Below are positions 26,591 to 34,679 of a stretch of DNA of 64,000 nucleotides, one piece after another. The stretch is taken from NCBI RefSeq assembly GCF_010550675.1, contig NZ_JAAGOA010000014.1, positions 62,001 to 126,000 on the forward strand, in the 5' to 3' direction. Within the stretch, counting starts at the first letter, position 1; the number at the start of each line of letters is the position of its first letter. This DNA comes from Phytoactinopolyspora halotolerans. Lineage in GTDB: Bacteria; Actinomycetota; Actinomycetes; Jiangellales; Jiangellaceae. The notes beneath the pieces are model-generated. The model saw only the letters and a list, made by a program, of their open reading frames with translations, was not told the origin of the DNA and did no database searches. Both the position numbers and the translations under genes were made by a program.

Positions 26591-26596
26591 TAGATT
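26591..26596 (+). promoter_or_regulatory. -10 box for a leaderless LigD ligase transcript
   Basis: TAGATT (TANNNT pattern) ends 7 bases before GTG 26604, the spacing expected if transcription starts at the start codon. There is no Shine-Dalgarno sequence. No clear -35 hexamer. Confidence 0.5.
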
Positions 26597-26603
26597 ACGA
26601 GGC

Positions 26604-27674
26604 GTGCAGTTACCAGTGATGCCGCCGGTGGCCCCGATGCTGGCCAAGGCCGCCAAGAAGATCCCGTCCGGCCAGCTCTACGAGGGCAAGTGGGACGGCT
26701 TCCGGGCCATCGTCTATCGCGACGGCGACGAGGTGGAGATCGGCAGCCGGAACGAGCGTCCGATGACGCGGTATTTCCCGGAGGTCGTGGAGGCGGCGCT
26801 GGAGCACCTGCCGCCCCGGTGTGTCGTCGACGGCGAGCTGATCATCGTCACCGATGACCATCTGGACTTCGAAGGGCTGCTGAACCGTATCCACCCGGCC
26901 GAGTCGCGGGTGCGAGAGCTCGCGGAGCGGACGCCGGCCAGCCTGGTCGCGTTCGACCTGCTCGCCCTGGACGACACCGACCTGATGGGGCAGCCGTTCC
27001 GGCAGCGTCGGGACGCGCTGGTCGGTGCGCTCGCCGACGCCGGACCGCCGGTGTACGTCACGCAGATCACGGACGACCTCGCCGAGGCGGAGCAGTGGTT
27101 CGACCAGTTCGAAGGCGCCGGCCTGGACGGCCTGATCGCGAAGAAGCCGGATGAGACTTACCGGCCTGGCGAGCGCGTGCTGACCAAGATCAAGCACGAT
27201 CGCACCGCCGACTGCGTCGTCGCCGGCTTCCGCTGGCACAAGAGCGGCGGCGTGATCGGTTCGTTGCTGCTCGGGCTGTACGACGACGCCGGAACGCTGC
27301 ACTTCATCGGGGTGAGCGCGTCGTTCCCGATGAAGCGCCGGGCGGAGCTGGTCGAGGAACTCGCGCCGTATCGGATGGGGGACGAGGTCTTCACCGACCA
27401 CCCGTGGGCGGAATGGGCGCGCGAGGAGGCGCACATGGAGACCCGGCTGCCGGGTGGACAGAGCCGGTGGAACGCCGGGAAAGACCTGTCCTGGGAGCCG
27501 TTGCGTCCCGACCTGGTCGTCGAGGTCGCCTACGACCACATGCAGGGCACTCGGCTCCGGCACACCGCGCAGTTCCGGCGGTGGCGGACGGACCGGGATC
27601 CGCGCAGCTGCACCTACGATCAGCTCGAGGAACCGGTCAGCTACGACATCGCATCCGTCCTGTCCGGCGCCTGA
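26604..27674 (+). CDS. ligD: ATP-dependent DNA ligase (LigD ligase domain)
   Basis: A 356-aa ligase with the nucleotidyltransferase motif I YEGKWDGFR (Lys29 takes AMP), the motif III region LVAFDLLALDD, LIAKKPDETYRPGER (motif IV) and KIKHDRTADCVVAGF (motif V), then an OB-fold C-terminus. It seals nicks during end joining. The GTG at 26604 is used because TAGATT sits 7 bases upstream (leaderless); GTG 26616 and ATG 26619 are alternatives. The polymerase function is encoded separately on the other strand. Its 3' end overlaps the convergent RibD-like gene by 34 bp. Confidence 0.9.
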   Translation: MQLPVMPPVAPMLAKAAKKIPSGQLYEGKWDGFRAIVYRDGDEVEIGSRNERPMTRYFPEVVEAALEHLPPRCVVDGELIIVTDDHLDFEGLLNRIHPAESRVRELAERTPASLVAFDLLALDDTDLMGQPFRQRRDALVGALADAGPPVYVTQITDDLAEAEQWFDQFEGAGLDGLIAKKPDETYRPGERVLTKIKHDRTADCVVAGFRWHKSGGVIGSLLLGLYDDAGTLHFIGVSASFPMKRRAELVEELAPYRMGDEVFTDHPWAEWAREEAHMETRLPGGQSRWNAGKDLSWEPLRPDLVVEVAYDHMQGTRLRHTAQFRRWRTDRDPRSCTYDQLEEPVSYDIASVLSGA

Positions 27675-28456
27675 GACCGGTCGGCCAGCCAGCGGGTGAT
27701 CAGCGTGCTGTCGTCCTCGATGAGGTGCGCGAGCGCCCACCGGCTGTGCTCGATCGGCGCGCCGTCCAGGATGTGTGTGGCGTAGCCGCCGGTCAGCATC
27801 GGGGTGACGGTGACGCAGAGTTCGTCGAGAAGGTCGGCCCGCGCGACGTGTGCCAGCAGTTGCGGCCCACCCTCGCAGAGCACCCGGCGCAGCCCGCGGG
27901 CCGCCAGGTGCTCCAGCGCGGCCGGCATGTGCACGTCGTGGTCCCCGGCGACGATCACGTCCGCGACCTCTTCGAGCGCGCTCCGGCGCTCCGGCGGCGC
28001 GGACTCGACGGTGAACACGATCGTTCGCTGGTCCGCGCCGGTCATCTCGGTGGCGTGGGTGAACAGCGGTGACGACGGGTGCAGCTCGAGGCGGCGGCTC
28101 ACCACGGCCATCGGCGCGGCGGGTGGCTGGCCGTTCCGTTTGCGCAGCTCCGCGTAGTCGGGATCCGGCTCGACCGGCCCGTACCGCTCCGCCCGTGCGG
28201 TGCCGGCCCCGACCAGGACGACGTCGGCGAGGGCGCGCAGTAACGCCAGCACGCGCTGATCGGACGGCGTCGATAGCGTGCCGGAGCGGCCGTCCGGCCC
28301 CTGCGCCGCGCCGTCGATGCTGTTGACCATGTTGGCCCGCAGCCAGACGCCGTCGCCCGTGTCAGGGTAGGCGTACGCCGCCGCAAGGTCCGCTGCGTTG
28401 CCGAGATCGCGCGCGCCGTCGGCGGCCGGATCCGGTGTCGGGTAGATGAGCTGCAC
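27641..28456 (-). CDS. RibD C-terminal-type pyrimidine reductase family protein
   Basis: A 271-aa NADPH-dependent reductase of the dihydrofolate-reductase-like fold. It has LRANMVNSIDGAAQGPDGRSG-type substrate loop residues near 40-60, VLVGAGTARAERYGPV and RVLCEGGPQLLAH. The domain reduces a ribosylaminopyrimidine in riboflavin synthesis, but standalone actinobacterial copies with no deaminase partner have uncertain substrates. The start is GTG 28456. It is divergent from zapE (54-bp gap) and convergent with the ligase. Confidence 0.82.
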   Translation of the reverse strand: MQLIYPTPDPAADGARDLGNAADLAAAYAYPDTGDGVWLRANMVNSIDGAAQGPDGRSGTLSTPSDQRVLALLRALADVVLVGAGTARAERYGPVEPDPDYAELRKRNGQPPAAPMAVVSRRLELHPSSPLFTHATEMTGADQRTIVFTVESAPPERRSALEEVADVIVAGDHDVHMPAALEHLAARGLRRVLCEGGPQLLAHVARADLLDELCVTVTPMLTGGYATHILDGAPIEHSRWALAHLIEDDSTLITRWLADRSQAPDRTDAMS

Positions 28457-28498
28457 AGGACGATTTCACCAGACGCGAACCGCGCGCGGTGCGGCCCG

Positions 28499-28504
28499 TA
28501 TCCT
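28499..28504 (+). promoter_or_regulatory. -10 box for a leaderless zapE transcript
   Basis: TATCCT is followed by 6 bases and then GTG 28511, with no Shine-Dalgarno sequence. This is the usual layout of an actinobacterial leaderless gene. Confidence 0.5.
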
Positions 28505-28510
28505 TGACGG

Positions 28511-29623
28511 GTGCCCGACCAGCTGGTGAACCGCCGCCCCGAGGTACCGGCGTCGCGGCTGATCGCGGAGATGGTGCCGCCGCCGCGCTTCGGCCAGGTC
28601 AGTTTCGACTCCTACATCCCGGACCCCGCACAGCCCTCGCAGCGGCACGCCGTCGCCACCCTGGACGCGTTCGCCCAGACGGTCGCCCCGGCGCAGCGCG
28701 GCCGGCGTCGCTGGTTCGGCTTGCGGCCGGGCGCGTCGGCGGGCGGTACGGCGGATGAGACTCGACCGGGCGTATATCTCGACGGCGGCTTCGGCGTCGG
28801 GAAGACGCACCTGCTCGCGTCGCTCTGGCACGCGGCGGACGTGCCTGCGGAGCAGAAGACGTTCTGCACGTTCGTCGAGCTGACGAACCTGGTGGGCGCG
28901 CTCGGTTTCGGCTCGACGGTGCAGGCGCTGTCCGAGCGGCGGCTGGTCTGCATCGACGAGTTCGAACTCGACGACCCGGGCGACACCGTGCTGATCTCCA
29001 CCTTGCTGACCCGCCTGGTGGAGGCCGGGGTGAAGCTGGCGGCGACCAGCAACACACTCCCGGACAAGCTAGGGGAGGGGCGGTTCGCGGCGGAGGACTT
29101 TCTCCGCGAGATCCAGGCGTTGTCCGCCCGGTTCGCCGTCCTCCGCATCGACGGCGAGGATTACCGGCACCGTGGCCTGCCGGATGCGCCACCTCCGCTC
29201 AGCGACGATGAGGTGACGCGGCTCGCCGACGACGGGCTCGGTCGGGTCGCCGACGGCGGGCACGAGCGGCTCGCCGATGAGCGCCCGTCCGGGACCGGCA
29301 CGGCGACGCTGGACGATTTCGACGCGCTCTGCGCGCACCTGGCGACCGTCCACCCGTCGCGCTACGGGCCGATGCTGGACGGCGTGTCCCGGGTGCATCT
29401 GCGCGGTGTGCGGACGATCGACGACCAGAACGTCGCGCTGCGGCTCGTGGTGCTGGCGGACCGGCTTTACGATCGCGACGTCCCGGTGGTATCCAGCGGC
29501 GTGCCGCTGGACCGGCTGTTCACCGACGACCTGCTCAAGGGCGGCTACCGGAAGAAGTACTTCCGTGCCGTGAGCCGGCTCGTCGCGCTCGCTCGCGACG
29601 GCGGCGACACCGCGCGTCCGTGA
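28511..29623 (+). CDS. zapE: Cell division protein ZapE / AFG1-like ATPase
   Basis: A 370-aa P-loop ATPase. Walker A is in YLDGGFGVGKTHLLASL (residues about 93-109) and Walker B in RLVCIDEFELDD. The family's ATSNTLPDKLGEGRF sensor region and C-terminal KGGYRKKYFRAVSRL follow. In E. coli ZapE associates with the Z-ring during late division; in actinobacteria its role is less clear. An Asp/Gly/Arg-rich insertion lies near residues 237-265. The start is GTG 28511, set by the leaderless-type -10. Confidence 0.88.
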   Translation: MPDQLVNRRPEVPASRLIAEMVPPPRFGQVSFDSYIPDPAQPSQRHAVATLDAFAQTVAPAQRGRRRWFGLRPGASAGGTADETRPGVYLDGGFGVGKTHLLASLWHAADVPAEQKTFCTFVELTNLVGALGFGSTVQALSERRLVCIDEFELDDPGDTVLISTLLTRLVEAGVKLAATSNTLPDKLGEGRFAAEDFLREIQALSARFAVLRIDGEDYRHRGLPDAPPPLSDDEVTRLADDGLGRVADGGHERLADERPSGTGTATLDDFDALCAHLATVHPSRYGPMLDGVSRVHLRGVRTIDDQNVALRLVVLADRLYDRDVPVVSSGVPLDRLFTDDLLKGGYRKKYFRAVSRLVALARDGGDTARP

Positions 29624-29718
29624 GTCGTGTCTGAGTCGCCATCGGCTGCCGGGTGGCGATTGATGCCTGAGGCGGACGATTGCTGCCATAGGCGACATCG
29701 ATGGCAGACTTAGGTCCG

Positions 29719-29730
29719 GCAAGCGGTTGC
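29719..29730 (+). promoter_or_regulatory. LacI-family operator O1 (autoregulation)
   Basis: GCAAGCGGTTGC is a palindrome with a central CG, 30 bp upstream of the LacI-family start. The same site recurs in inverse orientation at 30885-30896 upstream of uxaC, differing in one outer base. Confidence 0.7.
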
Positions 29731-29759
29731 GCGAGCATCCGTCGTCCAGGAAGGCAGGG

Positions 29760-30827
29760 ATGGTCGGCAAGCAGGGCAGATCGATGCCCACCATCTATGA
29801 CGTGGCTCGCGAATGCGGCGTCGCGCCGTCGACCGTATCCCGGGCCCTGTCGCGGCCGGGCCGGGTGAGCGCGCGCACCAGCGAGCGGATCCACGAGGTC
29901 GCCGCGCGGATGGGATACCAGCCCAATCCGCTGGCGAAATACCTGCCCACCGGACGGACCGAGACGGTGGTGCTGATCGTGTCCGACATCGCCAACCCGG
30001 TCTACTCGCCGATGATCCGTGGCGCCGAGCAGGCCGCCGCCCAGGCCGGCTACACCCTCGTGCTCAGCGACATCGACGAGTCGCCCGACCGGGAGCGGGA
30101 CGTGATGCAGAAACTGCTGCGCACGGTCGACGGGTTCGCTCTCGCCACGTCGCGGCTGTCCGACGCGGCGATCCGGACCATCGCCCGGCAGCGCCCGATG
30201 GTGACCATGAACCGGGTGACGCAGCAGGTGCCGAGCGTGGTGCCCGACAACGATCAGGGCATGCGTGCCGCCGCCACTCACCTGGCCGACCTCGGCCACG
30301 GCCGGGTCACCTACATCTCCGGGCCGGCGACCTCCTGGGCCAACGTGGTGCGCTGGCGGGCGCTGCGCGCCGTCGGCGAGCAACTCGGCATGAAGATCCG
30401 CCGGATCGGACCGTACGCGCCGACCGTCGCCGGCGGCTGGGCGGCCGCGGCGGATCTGCTGAAGCCGGCGCCACGCACCCGCACCGGACGCGGCAGCGCC
30501 GGCCCAGCCGCGGGCCGCACGGCGACGGCGACCACGGCGGTGATCGCGTACAACGACCTGCTGGCCATCGGTGCCATGCAGGGCCTGTCCGACCTGGGCC
30601 TGTCCGTGCCGGGCGACATCAGCATCGTGGGCTGCGACAACATCCTCGGCGCGGACTGGTGCACGCCGCCGCTGACCACGCTCGCGGCGCCGCTGCGCGA
30701 GCTGGGTGCGACCGGGATCCGCAACCTGCTGGCGATGATCAAGGGTGCCCAGCCGCGCAGCCGTCGACCCGTGGTGCTGCCGTCGCAGCTGATCGTGCGC
30801 GAATCCACCGCCCCGCCGCGCGCGTAG
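29760..30827 (+). CDS. LacI-family transcriptional regulator of hexuronate use
   Basis: A 355-aa regulator. The N-terminal HTH is TIYDVARECGVAPSTVSRALS with the hinge helix NPLAKYL, followed by a periplasmic-binding-type effector domain (VVLIVSDIANPVYSPMIRGAE, IAYNDLLAIGAMQ, VGCDNILGADWCTPPLTT). A 24-residue Arg/Thr/Ala-rich insertion lies near residue 235. ATG 29760 has AGGAAGG 5 bases upstream; ATG 29784 directly before PTIYDV is an alternative. It has matching operators in front of itself and of uxaC, so it probably represses both until a hexuronate-derived inducer binds. Confidence 0.88.
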   Translation: MVGKQGRSMPTIYDVARECGVAPSTVSRALSRPGRVSARTSERIHEVAARMGYQPNPLAKYLPTGRTETVVLIVSDIANPVYSPMIRGAEQAAAQAGYTLVLSDIDESPDRERDVMQKLLRTVDGFALATSRLSDAAIRTIARQRPMVTMNRVTQQVPSVVPDNDQGMRAAATHLADLGHGRVTYISGPATSWANVVRWRALRAVGEQLGMKIRRIGPYAPTVAGGWAAAADLLKPAPRTRTGRGSAGPAAGRTATATTAVIAYNDLLAIGAMQGLSDLGLSVPGDISIVGCDNILGADWCTPPLTTLAAPLRELGATGIRNLLAMIKGAQPRSRRPVVLPSQLIVRESTAPPRA

Positions 30828-30884
30828 CGGCGGGGGTACGTGTCGGTACGAGCGAAGTGTACGGGTGCATCTCGGCAAGTGCTG

Positions 30885-30896
30885 GCAACCGCTTGT
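30885..30896 (+). promoter_or_regulatory. LacI-family operator O2 upstream of uxaC
   Basis: GCAACCGCTTGT is the inverse complement of O1 with one outer mismatch. It lies 33 bp upstream of the uxaC start and downstream of the regulator gene, which fits control of the uxaC operon by the adjacent LacI protein. Confidence 0.7.
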
Positions 30897-30928
30897 CGCG
30901 GCCGCGCATCCGCCCGGAGCATGGCGGT

Positions 30929-32425
30929 ATGGCCGACGACGACCTCGCGCGCCCGGATTCGGGCCCGCGCACAGTCCGGAACACGCATCCTGCACAGCGC
31001 CCGCATCCGGACCGGCTGTTGCCCACCGAACCGCGCGTCCGGGACATCGCCCGCGGTCTGTACGCGCACGTGCGCGACCGCCCGATCGTGTCGCCGCACG
31101 GCCACGTCGACGCGCACCTGCTCGCGCGGGACGAACCGTTCTCCGACCCTGCGACCCTGTTCATCACCCCGGACCACTACGTCACCCGGATGCTGCACGC
31201 ACACGGCGTCGGCCTGGACGAACTCGGCGTCGGGCGGGAGGCCCTGGACGAAGCGTCGGCGCGTGCCGTGTGGCGTCGGCTCTGCGAGCACTGGCCGGCC
31301 TTCCGTGGCACGCCGATCCGGTACTGGCTGGACGTGGAGCTCGCCGAGATCTTCGGCGTCGAGCAGCGGCTCTCTCTTCAGACCGCGGACGAGACCTATG
31401 ATGCCGTCGCCGCTCGGCTGGCCGAGCCTGAGTTCCGGCCGCGGGCGTTGTACCGGCGGTTCGGAATCGATGCGCTGGCCACCACGGATGATCCGTGCGA
31501 CGATCTGGCCAGCCATGCGGAGCTGCGGGATGATCCGAGCTGGCAGGGCCGGGTGCTGCCGACTTTCCGGCCGGACGCGTACCTGGAGCCGGCGGTCCCG
31601 GACTGGCCGCAGCGGATCAAGCGGCTGGGTGAGGCGGCCGACGTGGACACCGGTTCCTACGACGGTTACGTGGCGGCGTTGGAGGCGAGACGCCGGTATT
31701 TCATCGAACACGGAGCGACCGCGACGGACCACGGCCACGCCGACCTGGGGACCGAACCGTTGCAGACGGCCGAGGCGCGCCGGATCTACGCGGCGGCACT
31801 CGCCGGGGCGGCGACCGAGGCCGAGGCGACCGCGTTCCGCCGCCACATGGTGACCGAGATGGCCCGCATGTCCTGCGACGACGGGCTCGCGATGGCACTG
31901 CACCCGGGGATCGTGCGCAACCACCATCGGCCCACGCTGCGGCGCTTCGGCCCGGACACCGGGCATGACCTGCCGGTACGGCTGGAGGTGGTGCGGGCGC
32001 TGCGGCCGCTGCTGGAACGGTACGGCACCCATCCGGGGTTCCACCTGATCCTGTTCACGGTCGACGAGACCGTGTACTCACGCGAGATCGCGCCGCTGGC
32101 CGGCTTCTATCCGAGCGTCTACGTGGGTGCGCCGTGGTGGTTCCTGGACACCCCGGACGCCATCCGCCGGTTCCGGCGTGCGGTGACCGATTCGGCCGGG
32201 TTCGGCAAGACCGCCGGGTTCGTCGACGACACCCGCGCCTTCTGCTCGATTCCGGCGCGGCATGACCTCTCCCGGCGGATCGACGCCGGGGTGCTGGCGG
32301 AGTTCGTCGCTGAGCATCGCCCCGACGAGGAGGAGGCCGCCGAGGTCCTGGTCGAGCTGGTGGAGCGGCAGCCACGGGTGGCGTTCAAGCTCGGTGACGT
32401 GGCCGGCGCAGGGGCGACGACATGA
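30929..32425 (+). CDS. uxaC: Glucuronate isomerase
   Basis: A 498-aa amidohydrolase-superfamily enzyme converting D-glucuronate to D-fructuronate (or galacturonate to tagaturonate). Signature stretches are VSPHGHVDAHLLARDEPFSD with metal-binding His residues, FITPDHYVTRMLHAHGV, FRPDAYLEPAVPDW and FVDDTRAFCSIPARHD. ATG 30929 is chosen with GGAG 10 bases upstream; the frame stays open much further upstream, but that overlaps the regulator gene. The stop overlaps the next ATG (ATGA). Length is slightly above the usual 470. Confidence 0.92.
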   Translation: MADDDLARPDSGPRTVRNTHPAQRPHPDRLLPTEPRVRDIARGLYAHVRDRPIVSPHGHVDAHLLARDEPFSDPATLFITPDHYVTRMLHAHGVGLDELGVGREALDEASARAVWRRLCEHWPAFRGTPIRYWLDVELAEIFGVEQRLSLQTADETYDAVAARLAEPEFRPRALYRRFGIDALATTDDPCDDLASHAELRDDPSWQGRVLPTFRPDAYLEPAVPDWPQRIKRLGEAADVDTGSYDGYVAALEARRRYFIEHGATATDHGHADLGTEPLQTAEARRIYAAALAGAATEAEATAFRRHMVTEMARMSCDDGLAMALHPGIVRNHHRPTLRRFGPDTGHDLPVRLEVVRALRPLLERYGTHPGFHLILFTVDETVYSREIAPLAGFYPSVYVGAPWWFLDTPDAIRRFRRAVTDSAGFGKTAGFVDDTRAFCSIPARHDLSRRIDAGVLAEFVAEHRPDEEEAAEVLVELVERQPRVAFKLGDVAGAGATT

Positions 32426-33765
32426 GTGGCGGCATGAGTGGCGGCGGCATCAGGGGCGACGTCCGCCCGGTCCGGCTGGCGCATCTGGGCTTGGGCGCCT
32501 TCTTCCGCGCGCATCAGGCCTGGTATACCGCGCACGCACCGGATGCCGAGGCATGGGGGATCGCCGCGTTCACTGGCCGCCGCCCGGACCTGGCGGTAGC
32601 GCTGAACGCGCAAGACTGCCGGTATACGCTGATCGAGCGGCACGCCGACGGCGACCGGGCGGAGATCGTCTCCAGCATCGCCGCCGCATATGCCGGGACT
32701 GACCTCGAGGCGTGGCGGACGACGATCGCGTCACCCGAGGTGGGGGCCATCACACTCACGGTCACGGAAGCGGCGTACCCGGCGGTGCCGGAGCGGGACG
32801 ACGCGCTGCTCGCGGACGTCCGGCGCTGGCCGGAGGGTGCGCCTTCGACGGTGACCGGCCGGATCCTCGCCGGCCTGCACGCTCGTCGTGCCGCAGACGC
32901 CGGTCCGCTGGCCCTGGTCTCGTGCGACAACCTTCCGGACAACGGCGCCGTGCTCAGACATGCGGTGCGCTGGGCGGCGGGGGAGGTGGACAGCGGTCTG
33001 GCCGGGTGGATCGAGCGGCACGTGTCGTTCGTATCCACCGTGGTGGATCGCATCACCCCGGCGAGCACCGACGAGGACCGCGCCGCCGCCAAGGAGCTGA
33101 CCTGCTGGGCGGATGCGAGCCCCGTGGTCACCGAGCCGTTCTCCGAGTGGATCCTCTCGGGCGACTTTCCCGCCGGCCGGCCCGGCTGGGACGGTGCTGG
33201 GGCGCGTTTCGTCGATGATGTCGAGCCGTTCGTGCGGCGCAAGCTGTGGTTGCTGAACGGTGCGCATTCGCTGCTCGCATACGCTGCGGCCACCCGCGGG
33301 CACGAGACCGTCGCCGACGCGGTGCACGACGAGGTCTGCGTTGGCTGGATGGGCGAGTGGTGGGACGCCGCGCAACGCCATCTGGGCCTCGACGCCGCGG
33401 ACGTGCTGGAGTACCGGAATGCGCTGCGGTACCGGTTCGCCAACCCGCGGATACGGCATCGGCTGGCGCAGATCGGGATGGACGGATCGCAGAAGCTGCC
33501 GGTTCGGGTGTTGCCTGTGCTGCGTGCCGACCTCGCGGCCGGTCACTCACCGGTCGGTGCCGCACGCCCGATCGCGGCCTGGATCCGGCACCTGCGGGGT
33601 GAGACCTTTGAGGTCCGCGACCCAGCGGCGGCGACGTTCACGGCGGCGGCGAGCGGACCGCCGCGCGATGCCGTGCGGGCGGTGGTCTCCCTGCTCGACG
33701 AGGACCTGGCGGAACAACGGGACCTCGTCCGCCTCATCGAGGGCCTCGTGCGGGACCTTGGCTGA
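32422..33765 (+). CDS. uxuB: Mannitol dehydrogenase family protein, probable fructuronate reductase
   Basis: A 447-aa NAD(P)-dependent polyol dehydrogenase. An N-terminal Rossmann domain (HLGLGAFFRAHQAWY) is followed by VSCDNLPDNG, DRITPAS and the catalytic Lys/Asn/His motif KLWLLNGAHSLLAY. Directly after uxaC with an ATGA overlap, it most likely reduces fructuronate to mannonate (UxuB role) rather than oxidising mannitol. The mannonate dehydratase needed for the next step is not in the window. Its stop codon lies inside the first copy of a tandem repeat array. Confidence 0.88.
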   Translation: MSGGMSGGGIRGDVRPVRLAHLGLGAFFRAHQAWYTAHAPDAEAWGIAAFTGRRPDLAVALNAQDCRYTLIERHADGDRAEIVSSIAAAYAGTDLEAWRTTIASPEVGAITLTVTEAAYPAVPERDDALLADVRRWPEGAPSTVTGRILAGLHARRAADAGPLALVSCDNLPDNGAVLRHAVRWAAGEVDSGLAGWIERHVSFVSTVVDRITPASTDEDRAAAKELTCWADASPVVTEPFSEWILSGDFPAGRPGWDGAGARFVDDVEPFVRRKLWLLNGAHSLLAYAAATRGHETVADAVHDEVCVGWMGEWWDAAQRHLGLDAADVLEYRNALRYRFANPRIRHRLAQIGMDGSQKLPVRVLPVLRADLAAGHSPVGAARPIAAWIRHLRGETFEVRDPAAATFTAAASGPPRDAVRAVVSLLDEDLAEQRDLVRLIEGLVRDLG

Positions 33766-33890
33766 CGGCGAGCTCGGTCGGGACCTCGGCCGACGGGGAG
33801 GAGCTCGGTCGTGTCTTCGGCTGACGGGGAGGAGCTCGGTCGTGTCTTCGGCTGACGGCGGGCACCACGTCGGCGACCTCAGCTGACGAC
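33756..33890 (+). repeat. About four tandem 31-bp units after uxuB
   Basis: Near-identical units start at 33784 and 33815 (CTTCGGCTGACGGGGAGGAG then CTCGGTCGTGT). Partial units at 33756 and 33846 flank them and a trace follows at 33876. The first partial unit contains the uxuB stop codon. No open frame with gene-like features is present. Confidence 0.6.
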
Positions 33891-33939
33891 GCACGTCCGG
33901 ATGCACCACGCACTTCGCGATGATGCCGGGCTACTCCAA

Positions 33940-34156
33940 CCGTGTAGTTGGTCGTGCGGGGTCTGGCCGCTTGGGGCCGTGCCGTGTGGTTGGTCGTGTG
34001 GGGTCTGACTGCTTGGAGGCGTGCCGTGTGGGTCGTCGTGTCGGGTCTGGCCGCTTGGAGGCGTGCCGTGTGGTTGGTCGTGTGAGTATGAGCTGCATAT
34101 TCGCGTGTGTTAGCGGACGTGTTCTCGGTCGTGCGAGGTCTGACCGCCCTATGCGG
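33940..34156 (+). repeat. Four to five degenerate 42-44-bp tandem units
   Basis: Units begin near 33940, 33977, 34021 and 34063 and share GTGCCGTGTGGTTGGTCGTG, GGGTCTG and CCGCTTGGAGGC. A decayed copy is at 34121-34156. Read on the minus strand they give a low-complexity RPTTRHASKRPDP repeat, which I do not believe is a gene. Confidence 0.6.
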
Positions 34157-34229
34157 CTCGAGTTCCCACGGCTCAATTCACAACCCTCGCCACCGGCTGA
34201 TAATCACACAACTGTGCGCACGATCCGCT

Positions 34230-34460
34230 GTTGCCGGGCCGGGCGGCGAGCAGGGGTCGGGCCAGCAGGACTCAGCAGGAGGGCTCGGGCCAGCACGGGT
34301 CAGGCGAGTAGGGGGTCAGGCGAGTAGGGCTCGGGCCAGCAGGACTCTGGCGAGCTGGGATCAGGCGAGTAGGGGTCGGGCGAGGAGGGCTCGGACGTGC
34401 AGGCTCGGGCCAGCAGGACTCAGCAGGAGAGCTCGGGGCAGTAGGACTTGGGCCGGCTCG
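34230..34460 (+). repeat. Degenerate 15-17-bp repeat field
   Basis: Mixed copies of TCGGGCCAGCAGGACT and TCAGGCGAGTAGGG fill this stretch. One 30-bp block starting TCGGGCCAGCAGGACTCAGC occurs at both 34257 and 34405. No coding signal. Confidence 0.5.
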
Positions 34461-34560
34461 ACACAGGTGAGCTGCGGGCAGTCTGGTTGGGCCGCGAGTC
34501 GTGGGAATCACCCGGCTGAGAAGCGGCTGGTTGACGGACGGATGGCTGGATGCGAGCCCG

Positions 34561-34635
34561 GCGCGATTGCCCACGCGGGATTGACCCAGCGCGATCGACC
34601 GGCGCGATCGACCCAGCGCGATTGCCCGCGCGAGA
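34561..34635 (+). repeat. Short CGCGATCGACC-type repeats downstream of helD
   Basis: GCGCGATCGACC and GCGCGATTGCCC variants alternate with ACCCAGC spacers five times in 75 bp, just beyond the 3' end of the HelD-type gene. With the blocks to the left they make the whole of 33766-34679 gene-free repeat DNA. Confidence 0.5.
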
Positions 34636-34679
34636 ATGCAGGCGCTGTGAGCGCGGCGCGATCGTGGTCGGCGGGCAGC

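Noticed and set aside
29813-30928. N-terminal extension of uxaC through the LacI gene frame
   Set aside because: The extension is Arg/Gly-rich and overlaps a clear LacI regulator; the isomerase family starts near ATG 30929.
33931-34176. 81-codon minus-strand frame with RPTTRHASKRPDP repeats
   Set aside because: Arises from translation of the 43-bp DNA repeat; low complexity, no start signal, no conserved domain.
34272-34574. 100-codon minus-strand Pro/Ser/Arg-rich frame
   Set aside because: Translation of the degenerate 16-bp repeats; no evidence of a gene.
33756-34635. CRISPR array
   Set aside because: Repeat units are contiguous and variable, without unique spacers of even length, and no cas genes are near.
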